Assembly (NCBI GenBank): GCA_046052145.1
Contig: JBJOMW010000005.1
Location: 62,001 to 126,000, forward strand
Source of the DNA: Falsiroseomonas sp046052145
GTDB taxonomy: Bacteria > Pseudomonadota > Alphaproteobacteria > Acetobacterales > Acetobacteraceae
DNA length: 64,000 nt
Direction: 5' to 3'
Part shown: positions 1-9,267 of the stretch, piece by piece
How the letters are laid out: each line of letters starts with the position of its first letter
Position numbering within the stretch: position 1 is the first letter of the stretch
The notes under the pieces: model-generated
Told to the model about the DNA's origin: nothing
What the model saw: the letters and a program-made list of their open reading frames with translations, nothing else
The model's database searches: none
Translations under genes and position numbers: made by a program

Positions 1-866
1 TCGCGCTGCTCAAGCCGCGCGTTATGACGCTCGTCGTCTATTCCGGCCTGATCGGGATGTTGGTCGCGCCCGCGCCGATCCATCCGGTGCTGGGGCTCAC
101 CGCGATACTCTGCATCGCGGTCGCCGCCGGCGCGGCGGGTGCGATCAACATGTGGTACGACCGCGACATTGATGCGGTGATGCGCCGCACCCAGCGCCGC
201 CCGATCCCGGCCGGGCGCATCGCGCCGGAAGCGGCACTCGGCTTCGGCCTCTTCCTCTCCGTCTTCTCGGTCGCGCTCATGGGGCTCGCGACCAATTGGG
301 TGGCGGCAGGTTGGCTCGCCTTCTCCATCTTCTTCTACGTCGTGATCTACACGATGTGGCTGAAGCGCCGCACGCCGCAGAACATCGTCATCGGCGGCGC
401 CGCCGGCGCCTTCCCGCCGCTGATCGGCTGGGCGGCCGCAACCGGCGATGTCACGCTCGTGCCGGTCATCCTCTTCGCCATCATCTTCATGTGGACCCCG
501 CCGCATTTCTGGGCGCTGAGTCTCTGGGCGCATGGCGACTATGCGCGGGCCAAGGTGCCGATGCTGCCCGTGACGCATGGCGCGCGCGAAACCCGCCGAC
601 AGGTGATCGTTTACACCGTCGCGCTCTTTCCGGTGGCTCTGGCGCCCTGGCTGGTCGGCTTCGCAGGCCTGCTTTACGCGGCCAGCGCGGTGCTGCTCGG
701 CGGCATCTTCCTGGTCCATGCCTGGCGCGTGCTGCGTGAGGCGCAGGATGCGGAAGGCCGCAGCCTTGCGAACGACGCGGCGGCGCGGGCCACCTTCCGC
801 TTCTCGCTGTATTACCTTTTCGCGCTGTTCGGCGCGCTCGCCCTCGACAAGGCTCTCCTCCCATGA
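1..866 (+). CDS. ctaB: Protoheme IX farnesyltransferase (heme O synthase), 5'-truncated by the window edge
   Basis: Integral-membrane prenyltransferase that converts heme B to heme O for cytochrome oxidase. The frame is open from base 3 and reads ALLKPR directly before the Met codon at 24. Because this matches the family's N-terminal LLKPRVM signature, the true start lies upstream of the window. Counting from the Met at 24, NMWYDRDID (residues 42-50) gives the NxxxDxxxD prenyl-diphosphate/Mg motif, and a WTPPHFWAL motif follows in the second conserved loop. Several hydrophobic segments are visible. The TGA overlaps the next ATG (ATGA, 863-866), so translation is probably coupled to the small ORF that follows. 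Family assignment is secure. Confidence 0.95.
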   Translation, partial: ALLKPRVMTLVVYSGLIGMLVAPAPIHPVLGLTAILCIAVAAGAAGAINMWYDRDIDAVMRRTQRRPIPAGRIAPEAALGFGLFLSVFSVALMGLATNWVAAGWLAFSIFFYVVIYTMWLKRRTPQNIVIGGAAGAFPPLIGWAAATGDVTLVPVILFAIIFMWTPPHFWALSLWAHGDYARAKVPMLPVTHGARETRRQVIVYTVALFPVALAPWLVGFAGLLYAASAVLLGGIFLVHAWRVLREAQDAEGRSLANDAAARATFRFSLYYLFALFGALALDKALLP

Positions 867-1000
867 CCCCCGAGGAACGCACCGCTTTCGACAAGCGCCG
901 CCGCGCGCGGAACTGGGCGATCATGCTGACGCTGATCGGCCTGGTGCTGCTGTTCTACTTCATCGCCATGGCGCGCATTCCGCGCGCGATCATGGGCTAG
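863..1000 (+). CDS. Small single-helix membrane protein between ctaB and ctaG (CoxF-like)
   Basis: A 45-residue ORF begins at ATG 863, inside the ctaB stop codon, and ends 13 bases before ctaG. It has a charged, Arg/Lys-rich N-terminus (residues 1-17) and one hydrophobic helix (about 18-36), with a short basic tail. Small proteins of this size and topology occur at this position between ctaB and ctaG in many alphaproteobacterial oxidase operons and are sometimes called CoxF. The role in oxidase assembly is inferred from position only, and the function is not established by anything visible here. The overlap with ctaB and the tight operon spacing support it being a real gene despite its size. 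Confidence 0.8.
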   Translation: MTPEERTAFDKRRRARNWAIMLTLIGLVLLFYFIAMARIPRAIMG

Positions 1001-1013
1001 GCGGGAGGGCCGG

Positions 1014-1637
1014 ATGGACGCCGCGCGCCGCGAACAGCTGGCCAAGCGTAACCGCCGCGTGGCGGGGGGCGCCTTCGCGCTGGTGTTCACGATGGTCGGC
1101 GTCTCCTTCGCGGCGGTGCCGCTCTATGACTGGTTCTGCCGCGTCACGGGCTTCAACGGCACGCCGATGATCGGCCAGCGCGCGCCTGCAACGCCCGGCG
1201 AATTCGTCGTCACGGTCCGCTTCAACGCCAACACCCAGCCCCAGCTGCCCTGGCGATTCGAGCCCGCCCAGCCCGCCGTGCAGCTGCGCGTCGGCGAGGA
1301 AGGGATGGGCTTCTACACCGCCCGCAACCTCTCCGACCGTCCGGCGACCGGCGTCTCTACCTACAATGTGACGCCTGAGGTGGTGGGGAAGTACTTCCAC
1401 AAGGTCGCCTGCTTCTGCTTCGAGGAGCAGACGCTCCAGCCCGGTCAGCAGGTGGACATGCCGCTCGCTTTCTGGGTGGACCCGCGCATCGCGGAAGATC
1501 CGAACACGCGCGGCATCCGCACCATCACGGTGAACTACACCTTCCACCGCAGCCTGCATGACGCCGAGCGCAGTGGCGCGCTGGCCAATGCCGGCCCGCA
1601 TGTCGGGCGTCGGGAGGCGCCCACCGCCACGCGGTGA
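1014..1637 (+). CDS. ctaG: Cytochrome c oxidase assembly protein CtaG (Cox11 family, Cu(B) delivery)
   Basis: Membrane-anchored copper chaperone that delivers copper to the Cu(B) site of subunit I. The 207-residue protein has a basic N-terminus, one transmembrane helix (about residues 17-35) and a periplasmic Cox11 domain. The copper-binding CFCF motif is present (Cys133 and Cys135), and the family's membrane-proximal cysteine is Cys42 in YDWFCRVTG. The start is ATG 1014, with GGGAGGG a few bases upstream. It lies between ctaB and ctaE in the usual alphaproteobacterial order. The C-terminal tail after about residue 190 is low-complexity and poorly conserved by eye. Confidence 0.96.
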   Translation: MDAARREQLAKRNRRVAGGAFALVFTMVGVSFAAVPLYDWFCRVTGFNGTPMIGQRAPATPGEFVVTVRFNANTQPQLPWRFEPAQPAVQLRVGEEGMGFYTARNLSDRPATGVSTYNVTPEVVGKYFHKVACFCFEEQTLQPGQQVDMPLAFWVDPRIAEDPNTRGIRTITVNYTFHRSLHDAERSGALANAGPHVGRREAPTATR

Positions 1638-1734
1638 AGCTGCGGCGCGGGCTTGATCCGCGGCGGCTTTTCCGGGATTGATCAACCACGAAGGGCAGGG
1701 GCGCCAAGCCCCGCCGAGACCACCAGGACGAGCG

Positions 1735-2571
1735 ATGGCAAGCCAGAGCGAAACGGGCGGCAGCCCCTACAAGCACCCCTACCATTTGGTGGATCCGTCC
1801 CCCTGGCCGCTGCTGTCGGCCTTCGCGGGCGGCGCGTTGGTGCTCGGCATCGTCTTCATCGCGCACAACAATTCCTGGTGGCTTGCGGGCCTCGGCCTGT
1901 TCGCGACGCTCGCCTGCATGTTCGGCTGGTGGCGCGATGTGCTGAAGGAAAGCCGCATCCCCGGCCTGCACACGCCGGTGGTCCGCCTTGGCCTGCGCTA
2001 CGGCATGGTGATGTTCATCGCCTCCGAGGTGATGTTCTTCGTCGCCTTCTTCTGGGCCTATTTCCACTTCGCGCTCTACCCCGAACACGTCTCGGGCGCG
2101 GCTAAGGCGATCTGGCCGCCCGAGGGCGTGCTGACCTTCGACCCGTTCCACCTGCCCTTCCTGAACACCATGATTCTGCTGCTGTCGGGCTGCACGGTGA
2201 CCTGGGCGCATCACGCGCTGCTGCAGAACGACCGCAAGTCGCTGATCACGGGCCTTGCGATCACGGTCGCGCTCGGCGTGATGTTCACGGGCTTCCAGAT
2301 CAAGGAATACATGATCGCGCCCTTCGGCTTCCGCGACGGCGTGTATCCTTCGGTCTTCTACCTCGCGACCGGCTTCCACGGCTTCCACGTCTTCGTCGGC
2401 ACCGTCTTCCTCGCGGTCTGCCTGGTGCGCGCCATCCGCGGCCACTTCACGCCGGAGCGCCATTTCGGCTTCGAGGCAGCGGCCTGGTACTGGCACTTCG
2501 TGGACGTGGTGTGGCTGTTCCTCTTCATCTTCATCTACTGGTGGGGCGCCGGCGTCATCATGCCGCACTGA
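1735..2571 (+). CDS. ctaE: Cytochrome c oxidase subunit III
   Basis: Subunit III of the aa3-type terminal oxidase, an inner-membrane protein that stabilises the catalytic core. I place the start at ATG 1735 (MASQSET, then the conserved YKHPYHLVDPSPWP), because the upstream in-frame codons do not resemble the family and AGGACGA lies just before this ATG. The length of 278 residues is typical. The conserved SEVMFFVAFFWAYFH segment with its buried Glu, the GxHGxHV region and the C-terminal WHFVDVVWLFLF helix are all present. A strong hairpin/T-tract follows at 2596, so the ctaB-ctaE transcript probably ends here. Confidence 0.97.
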   Translation: MASQSETGGSPYKHPYHLVDPSPWPLLSAFAGGALVLGIVFIAHNNSWWLAGLGLFATLACMFGWWRDVLKESRIPGLHTPVVRLGLRYGMVMFIASEVMFFVAFFWAYFHFALYPEHVSGAAKAIWPPEGVLTFDPFHLPFLNTMILLLSGCTVTWAHHALLQNDRKSLITGLAITVALGVMFTGFQIKEYMIAPFGFRDGVYPSVFYLATGFHGFHVFVGTVFLAVCLVRAIRGHFTPERHFGFEAAAWYWHFVDVVWLFLFIFIYWWGAGVIMPH

Positions 2572-2595
2572 GCGGCCCCCTCCGGGACCCAGGCG

Positions 2596-2634
2596 ACGAC
2601 CCCGTCCGCAGCCGCGGGCGGGGTCGTCCTGTTT
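2596..2634 (+). terminator. Rho-independent terminator after ctaE
   Basis: A 14-base inverted repeat (2596-2609 with 2614-2627, one G-T-type mispair, 4-base loop) is followed by CCTGTTTT. It lies 24 bases after the ctaE stop and before the SURF1 gene. The stem is almost all G/C with a short T run, as expected of an intrinsic terminator. Some read-through into SURF1 is possible because no separate strong promoter is obvious. Confidence 0.75.
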
Positions 2635-2666
2635 TCAGCGCCCGCTTCCGGCCCCACATCCGCCCC

Positions 2667-3335
2667 ATGCGTCGTCCTGTCCTGATCGCGAGCCTCGCCT
2701 CGCTCCCTGTCCTCGGCCTGCTGCTGCTCCTCGGCACCTGGCAGGCGCAGCGCCTGCAGTGGAAGACCGACCTGCTCGCGCGCATCGCCGCGGCGGAGGC
2801 CGCGCCCGCCGCGCCGCTCACCGAACCGCCCGAGCCCTTCGCCAAGGTCCGCGTGACGGGACGCTTCGATCATGCGCGGGAGGCGACGCTCGCGCTTGAG
2901 GTGCGCGGGCCGGTGCTCGGCACCCATCTCCTCACGCCGCTGCTGCGCGACGGCGCGCCGCCCGTGCTGGTCAATCGCGGCTGGGTGCCGGTCGAGCGCG
3001 CCGGCCCGCTCGCGCGCCCCGAGGGCGAGGTGACGATCGAGGCCTGGGTGCGCCCGGCCGAACGGGCCGGGATGTTCGCCGCGACCGACGATGCCGCGGG
3101 CCGGCGCTTCTACACCTTCGACCCGCCCGTGATCGGCGCGGTACTGGGCCTGCCGCAGGTCGCGCCCTATGGCCTCGTCGCGCTCGGCCCTGCGGGCGCA
3201 CTGCCCGATCCCGCGCGCACGCTGCCGCGGCCGACCAACAACCATCTCGGCTATGCGATCACCTGGTACGGGCTGGCGCTTTCGCTGGTCGGTGTGCTGG
3301 CCGCCTTCGCTCTTCGCCGCCGGAGCCCCGCATGA
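2667..3335 (+). CDS. SURF1 family protein (cytochrome oxidase biogenesis)
   Basis: Inner-membrane protein needed for heme a insertion into cytochrome oxidase subunit I (Shy1/Surf1 family). The start is ATG 2667 (MRRPVLIAS). The 222-residue protein has two terminal transmembrane helices (about 5-22 and 197-217) enclosing a periplasmic domain, the standard SURF1 layout. The family signature GTWQxxRLxWK occurs directly after helix 1 and a VNRGWVP motif occurs in the middle. It is a little shorter than many homologues. It follows the oxidase operon and overlaps the carboxypeptidase gene by 4 bases (ATGA at 3332). Confidence 0.93.
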   Translation: MRRPVLIASLASLPVLGLLLLLGTWQAQRLQWKTDLLARIAAAEAAPAAPLTEPPEPFAKVRVTGRFDHAREATLALEVRGPVLGTHLLTPLLRDGAPPVLVNRGWVPVERAGPLARPEGEVTIEAWVRPAERAGMFAATDDAAGRRFYTFDPPVIGAVLGLPQVAPYGLVALGPAGALPDPARTLPRPTNNHLGYAITWYGLALSLVGVLAAFALRRRSPA

Positions 3336-4819
3336 GCAACGCTGCTTACGAGCGCCTGAAGGCGCGCTTCGCGCGCATCGGTGCGATCAACGAGGCCGCC
3401 GGCATCCTGCATTGGGATGCCAGCGCGATGATGCCCGAAGGCGGCGCCCATGCACGCGGCGAGCAGCTCGCGGCCCTTGCCGGCGTCGCGCATGAGCTGC
3501 TGGTGGAGCCCCGCACCGCCGAGGACCTCGCCGCCGCCACCGCCGATGGCGAATGGGACGTGGCCAACCTCGCCCTGATGCGCCGCGCCCATGCGCGCGC
3601 CACCGCCCTTTCGCTCGACCTCGTGGAGGCGATGAGCCGCGCCAATTCGGCCTGCGAGATGGTCTGGCGCGAGGCGAAGCGCGACGCCGATTTCGCCAAG
3701 GTCGCGAAGCCGCTGACGGACGTCGTGGCGCTGCAGCGCGAAGCCGGGCAGGCGCTCGGCCAGCGGCTTGGCATGGACCCCTATGACGCGCTGATGGATG
3801 GCTACCAGCCCGGTGTCACCGCGGCCGATGTCGAACCCGTCTTCGCCGCCTATGAGACGTGGCTGGCCGACGCACTGCCGCGGGCTGAGGCCATCCAGGC
3901 CCGCCGGCCCGCGCCGCGGCCCCTTGCGGGCCAGTTCGACGTCGCGGCGCAGCGCGCATTGTGCCGGGAGATGGCCGAGCGCGTCGGTCTGCAGTTCAGC
4001 CATGCGCGGCTGGATGAATCGCTGCATCCCTTCTGCGGCGGCAACCCGTCCGATGTGCGCATCACCACCTTCTACGACACGGAAAACCCCGCGAAGGCAC
4101 TGCTCGGCGTGCTGCATGAGACGGGGCACGCGATGTATGAACGCCATCTGCCCGCGGGCTTCGCGCGCCAGCCGGTCGGCGAGGCGGCGGGCATGGCCGC
4201 GCATGAATCGCAGTCCTTGATCGTGGAGATGCAGGCCTGCCGCTCCGATGCCTTCCTAGCCTTCCTCGGCCCGCGCCTGCGCGAGGCGCTCTCCGTCGCG
4301 CCGGAGGTTGCGGCGCCCGAGAACCTCGCGCGGCTTTGGCGGCGCGTGGAGCGCGGCTTCATCCGCGTGGATGCGGATGAGCTGACCTACCCCGCCCATG
4401 TCATCCTGCGGTTTCGTCTGGAACGCGCGCTGATCGCGGGCGATCTCCAGGTCGCGGAGCTGCCGGGCGCCTGGAACGCGGCTATGAAGACCATGCTCGG
4501 CATCGTGCCGCCGGATGATGCGCAGGGCTGCCTGCAGGACATCCACTGGCATGACGGCGCCTTCGGCTATTTCCCCGCCTACACGCTCGGCGCGATGGCG
4601 GCGGCGCAGCTGATGGCGGCGATCCGCCGCGCCATCCCGGATCTCGACCAGCAGCTCGCGCGTGGCGACCTCGCGGCGATGATGCGCTGGCTGAACCTGC
4701 ATGTGCACGGCCAGGGCGCGCGGCTCGGCTTCCAGGACCTGCTGCGGCATGCGACGGGCAAGCCGCTCGATCCCTCGGATTTCACCGCCCATCTGACGGT
4801 GCGCTACCTCGCGGCCTGA
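3332..4819 (+). CDS. Carboxypeptidase Taq (M32) family metallopeptidase
   Basis: Cytoplasmic zinc/cobalt carboxypeptidase that removes C-terminal residues from peptides. The 495-residue length matches the M32 family. The zinc-binding HEXXH motif is HETGH (His262 to His266), and conserved family blocks such as DVRITTFY and HESQS are visible, the latter holding the third metal-ligand region. The start codon overlaps the SURF1 stop codon (ATGA), suggesting coupled translation even though the functions are unrelated. No signal peptide is present. Confidence 0.93.
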   Translation: MSNAAYERLKARFARIGAINEAAGILHWDASAMMPEGGAHARGEQLAALAGVAHELLVEPRTAEDLAAATADGEWDVANLALMRRAHARATALSLDLVEAMSRANSACEMVWREAKRDADFAKVAKPLTDVVALQREAGQALGQRLGMDPYDALMDGYQPGVTAADVEPVFAAYETWLADALPRAEAIQARRPAPRPLAGQFDVAAQRALCREMAERVGLQFSHARLDESLHPFCGGNPSDVRITTFYDTENPAKALLGVLHETGHAMYERHLPAGFARQPVGEAAGMAAHESQSLIVEMQACRSDAFLAFLGPRLREALSVAPEVAAPENLARLWRRVERGFIRVDADELTYPAHVILRFRLERALIAGDLQVAELPGAWNAAMKTMLGIVPPDDAQGCLQDIHWHDGAFGYFPAYTLGAMAAAQLMAAIRRAIPDLDQQLARGDLAAMMRWLNLHVHGQGARLGFQDLLRHATGKPLDPSDFTAHLTVRYLAA

Positions 4820-4831
4820 CGAACCGAGCTC

Positions 4832-4923
4832 CGCCCGCCGCAGGCGGGCGCGCGGCCGAACGGGGCACCCATCGAAGCATTGTCTTCGATGAGGCCCGCG
4901 GGGCGCCGCGCCTCCTGGCGCGG
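4832..4923. repeat. Three consecutive intergenic hairpins upstream of dnaB
   Basis: The 212-base space between the M32 peptidase gene and dnaB contains three perfect stems in a row: CGCCCGCC/GGCGGGCG (4832-4839 with 4843-4850), ATCGAAG/CTTCGAT (4871-4877 with 4884-4890) and CCGCGCC/GGCGCGG with loop TCCT (4906-4912 with 4917-4923). None is followed by a T-run, so they do not look like simple terminators. Their arrangement resembles the dispersed multi-hairpin element found elsewhere in the window, but the primary sequence is not clearly the same. Confidence 0.55.
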
Positions 4924-4965
4924 AACCCCAGCCTACGGATCAGGCCCCGGCATGATCGCTCCCCG

Positions 4966-4974
4966 TTATCCACA
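4966..4974 (+). promoter_or_regulatory. Perfect DnaA box upstream of dnaB
   Basis: The sequence TTATCCACA matches the high-affinity DnaA-binding consensus exactly and lies 57 bases before the dnaB start codon. A second partial site (CGTCCACAG) begins 4 bases later. Binding is not shown. A single 9-mer can occur by chance, but its position in the leader of a replication gene is suggestive of DnaA control of dnaB. Confidence 0.5.
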
Positions 4975-5031
4975 GCCGTCCACAGGCCGATGGGGGAGGC
5001 GCGGGCGGGCTGGGCGGTCTAGACTGCGTCG

Positions 5032-6555
<1,524 letters not shown>

Positions 6556-7653
6556 GTGTTCCGCCCCACCCCCGCCCCCGGCCAGGCTCTCCTCCGCGTC
6601 GATCTCGGTGCGATCGTCGCGAATTGGCGCGACCTCTGTGCCATCCATGGCAACGCCGTCGCGGGGGTGGTGAAGGCTGATGCCTATGGGCTCGGCGCGG
6701 CGGCCGTCGGGCGGGCGCTGCGGGATGCGGGCTGCACGACCTTCTTCGTCGCGCATCTGACCGAGGGCCTGGCGCTCCGCGCGGCGCTCGGGGCGGAACC
6801 CGACATCGTCGTGCTCAATGGCTTCCCGCCTGGCGCCGATGAGGATACCGGGCTTCTGCCCGTGCTGAACCATCTCGGCGATGTTGCAGCGCATGCCGCA
6901 GCCGGGCGCGCGCGGGGCGTCGCGCGCCCGGCGCTGCTGCATCTCGACACGGGGATGAGCCGGCTCGGGCTTGATGCGCGCGAACAGGCAGCACTCGCGC
7001 AGGATCGCGCGATGCTGGAGGGCATCGAACTGCGCTTCGTCATGACGCATCTTGCTTGCGCGGACGAGCCCGACCACGCGCTGAACGAAAGCCAGCGCCT
7101 GCGCTTCGACGCGGGGGCCCAGCGCATCGCGCCCGGCATTCCGCGCAGCTTTGCCAATTCCTCCGGCATCTTCCTCGGCGCGGGCTTCCGCTCCGACCTC
7201 GCCCGGCCGGGCTGCGCGCTCTATGGCATCAACCCGACGCCGGGGCAGGCGAACCCGATGCGCCAGGTGGCGCGCGTGGAGGCCGAGATCCTGCAGGTGC
7301 GGGACATCGCCGCGGGCGACACGGTGGGCTATGGCGCCTCCTGGCAGGCGCCCGGGGCCCGGCGGATCGCAACCATTGCGGCGGGGTATGCCGATGGCTA
7401 CCTTCGCAGCCTGTCCGGCCGGTCCCTGGGCCTTCTCCACGGTCGCGCCGTGCCGCTGGTGGGCCGGGTTTCGATGGATCTGACGACCTTCGACGTGACC
7501 GATATCCCTGAAGCCTGCCCGGGCGACCGGCTGCTGCTGATCGGTGGCGCGGGCAACACGCCCGACGACATCGCCGCGCGCTGCGGCACGATCGGCTATG
7601 AGATCCTCACCTCCCTCGGCGCGCGCTATGCCCGCTTCCATGAAGGCGCCTGA
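6556..7653 (+). CDS. alr: Alanine racemase (PLP-dependent)
   Basis: Interconverts L- and D-alanine, supplying D-Ala for peptidoglycan. The start is GTG 6556, directly adjoining the dnaB stop. The 365-residue length is typical. The PLP-binding lysine is Lys40 in VVKADAYGLG, and the second catalytic tyrosine lies in the TVGYGASW segment of the C-terminal beta domain. The conserved VGRVSMD motif is also present. dnaB-alr adjacency is common in alphaproteobacteria. The gene runs into the MlaE permease gene with only a few bases between. Confidence 0.97.
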   Translation: MFRPTPAPGQALLRVDLGAIVANWRDLCAIHGNAVAGVVKADAYGLGAAAVGRALRDAGCTTFFVAHLTEGLALRAALGAEPDIVVLNGFPPGADEDTGLLPVLNHLGDVAAHAAAGRARGVARPALLHLDTGMSRLGLDAREQAALAQDRAMLEGIELRFVMTHLACADEPDHALNESQRLRFDAGAQRIAPGIPRSFANSSGIFLGAGFRSDLARPGCALYGINPTPGQANPMRQVARVEAEILQVRDIAAGDTVGYGASWQAPGARRIATIAAGYADGYLRSLSGRSLGLLHGRAVPLVGRVSMDLTTFDVTDIPEACPGDRLLLIGGAGNTPDDIAARCGTIGYEILTSLGARYARFHEGA

Positions 7654-7657
7654 GGCG

Positions 7658-8443
7658 ATGGATCGCGCGCTTGACCTGACCGCGGGGCTTGGCCGCGTCG
7701 TGCTGTCCCTGCTGCGCGGCGCGGGCGCGATCGCGCTGTTCGCAGCGGAGGCGATCAGCCACATCTTCCGCCCGCCCTTCTATGGCCGGCTCTTCCTCAA
7801 GGCCTTCATCGAGATCGCCTGGTTCAGCCTGCCCGTCGTGGCGCTGACCGCGGTGTTCACGGGCATGGTGCTGGCGCTGCAATCCTACACCGGCTTCGCG
7901 CGCTTCAACGCCGAAGGGGCGGTGGCGAATGTCGTGGTGCTGTCCATCACGCGGGAACTCGGCCCGGTGCTGGCCGGGCTGATGGTCGCCGGGCGCATCG
8001 GCGCGGCCTTTGCGGCCGAGATCGGCACGATGCGCGTCACCGACCAGATCGACGCGCTGACCACGCTTTCGACCAACCCGATGAAGTATCTGGTCGCGCC
8101 GCGGCTGCTGGCGGGCACGCTGGCGCTGCCGCTGCTGGTCGTCATCGCCGACATATTGGGCGTGATGGGCGGGTGGCTGATCGGCACGCAGCAGCTGGGC
8201 TTCGCCTCGGGCGCCTATCTGAAAGCGACCTTCGACTTCCTGCAGAGCTGGGACGTGGTCTCGGGCCTGATCAAGGCGGCGGTCTTCGGCTTCATCGTTA
8301 CGCTGATGGGCTGCTGGTGCGGCTATAGCTCGGGCGGCGGCGCGCAGGGCGTGGGCCGCGCGACGACGGCGGCCGTCGTTTCCTCCTCCATCCTGATCCT
8401 GGCCAGCGACTATGTGCTGACCGCGATGATGTTCAGCCGATGA
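7658..8443 (+). CDS. mlaE: MlaE-type ABC transporter permease
   Basis: Inner-membrane permease of an Mla-like phospholipid transport system that maintains outer-membrane lipid asymmetry. I chose ATG 7658 (MDRALDLTAGLG) because it gives the usual 261 residues. ATG 7640, inside the end of alr, is an alternative adding six residues. The conserved MlaE blocks are present: an N-terminal amphipathic region, FTGMVLALQ, ELGPVLAGLMVAGRIGAAFAAE and TNPMKYLVAPR. It overlaps the ATPase gene by 4 bases. The usual mlaD and mlaC partners are not in this window. Confidence 0.93.
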   Translation: MDRALDLTAGLGRVVLSLLRGAGAIALFAAEAISHIFRPPFYGRLFLKAFIEIAWFSLPVVALTAVFTGMVLALQSYTGFARFNAEGAVANVVVLSITRELGPVLAGLMVAGRIGAAFAAEIGTMRVTDQIDALTTLSTNPMKYLVAPRLLAGTLALPLLVVIADILGVMGGWLIGTQQLGFASGAYLKATFDFLQSWDVVSGLIKAAVFGFIVTLMGCWCGYSSGGGAQGVGRATTAAVVSSSILILASDYVLTAMMFSR

Positions 8444-9267
8444 CCGAGGCGATGAACGGCGCGCCGGCGGGGGGCACCCCCCAACGCGCCGGAGGCGCGG
8501 AAACCCCTAAGATCCGCCTGCGCGGGCTGCAGAAAGCCTTCGGGCCGAAGGTCGTGCTGGACGGCGTTGATCTCGATATCCGCGCCGGGCATTCGATGGT
8601 GATTCTCGGCGGCTCGGGCTCGGGCAAGTCGGTGACGCTGAAATGCATCCTCGGCCTCATCCCGCCCGATGCCGGCACGATCGAGGTGGATGGGCGCGAT
8701 GTTGCCACCATGACGCGGCGCGAGCGTGAGGCGCTGAACGACCGCATCGGCATGCTGTTCCAGAATGGCGCGCTGTTCGACAGCCTGCCGGTCTGGGAGA
8801 ATGTCTGCTTCAAGCTGCTGGCGCAGCGCCGCATCACCCGCCGCGCCGCGCGCGACAAGGCGGCCGAGGTGCTGGCGCAGGTTGGGCTTGCGGCCAGCGT
8901 CGGCGATCTTTCGCCGTCGGAGCTGTCGGGCGGCATGCAGAAGCGCGTCGGCCTTGCGCGCGCCATTGCGGCCGAGCCTGACATCATCTTCTTCGACGAG
9001 CCGACGACGGGCCTCGACCCGATCATGGGCGCCGTGATCGACGGGCTGATCGTGGATTGCGTGAAGCGGCTGGGTGCCACCGCCGTCTCCATTACGCATG
9101 ACATGGCGAGTGCGCGCCGCATCGGCGACGATGCGGCGATGATCTTCAAGGGCCGCATCGTCTGGCGCGGCGCGGCCGCGACGCTCGGCGAGACGGGCAA
9201 CGCCATGGTGGACCAGTTCGCGCGCGGCGAGCGCGAGGGCCCGATCCAGATGGAGCTCAGGAAGTAG
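8440..9267 (+). CDS. mlaF: MlaF-type ABC transporter ATP-binding protein
   Basis: Cytoplasmic ATPase that powers the MlaE permease. The 275-residue protein has Walker A GGSGSGKS (57-64), signature LSGGMQKR (162-169) and Walker B/D-loop DEPTTGLDP (186-194). LSGGMQKR is characteristic of the Mla/Ttg2 ATPase subfamily. The first 25 residues form a Gly/Ala-rich extension before the domain starts. The ATG overlaps mlaE's stop. The 3' end overlaps by 11 bases the end of a convergent histidine kinase gene, leaving no room for a terminator between them. Confidence 0.94.
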   Translation: MTEAMNGAPAGGTPQRAGGAETPKIRLRGLQKAFGPKVVLDGVDLDIRAGHSMVILGGSGSGKSVTLKCILGLIPPDAGTIEVDGRDVATMTRREREALNDRIGMLFQNGALFDSLPVWENVCFKLLAQRRITRRAARDKAAEVLAQVGLAASVGDLSPSELSGGMQKRVGLARAIAAEPDIIFFDEPTTGLDPIMGAVIDGLIVDCVKRLGATAVSITHDMASARRIGDDAAMIFKGRIVWRGAAATLGETGNAMVDQFARGEREGPIQMELRK

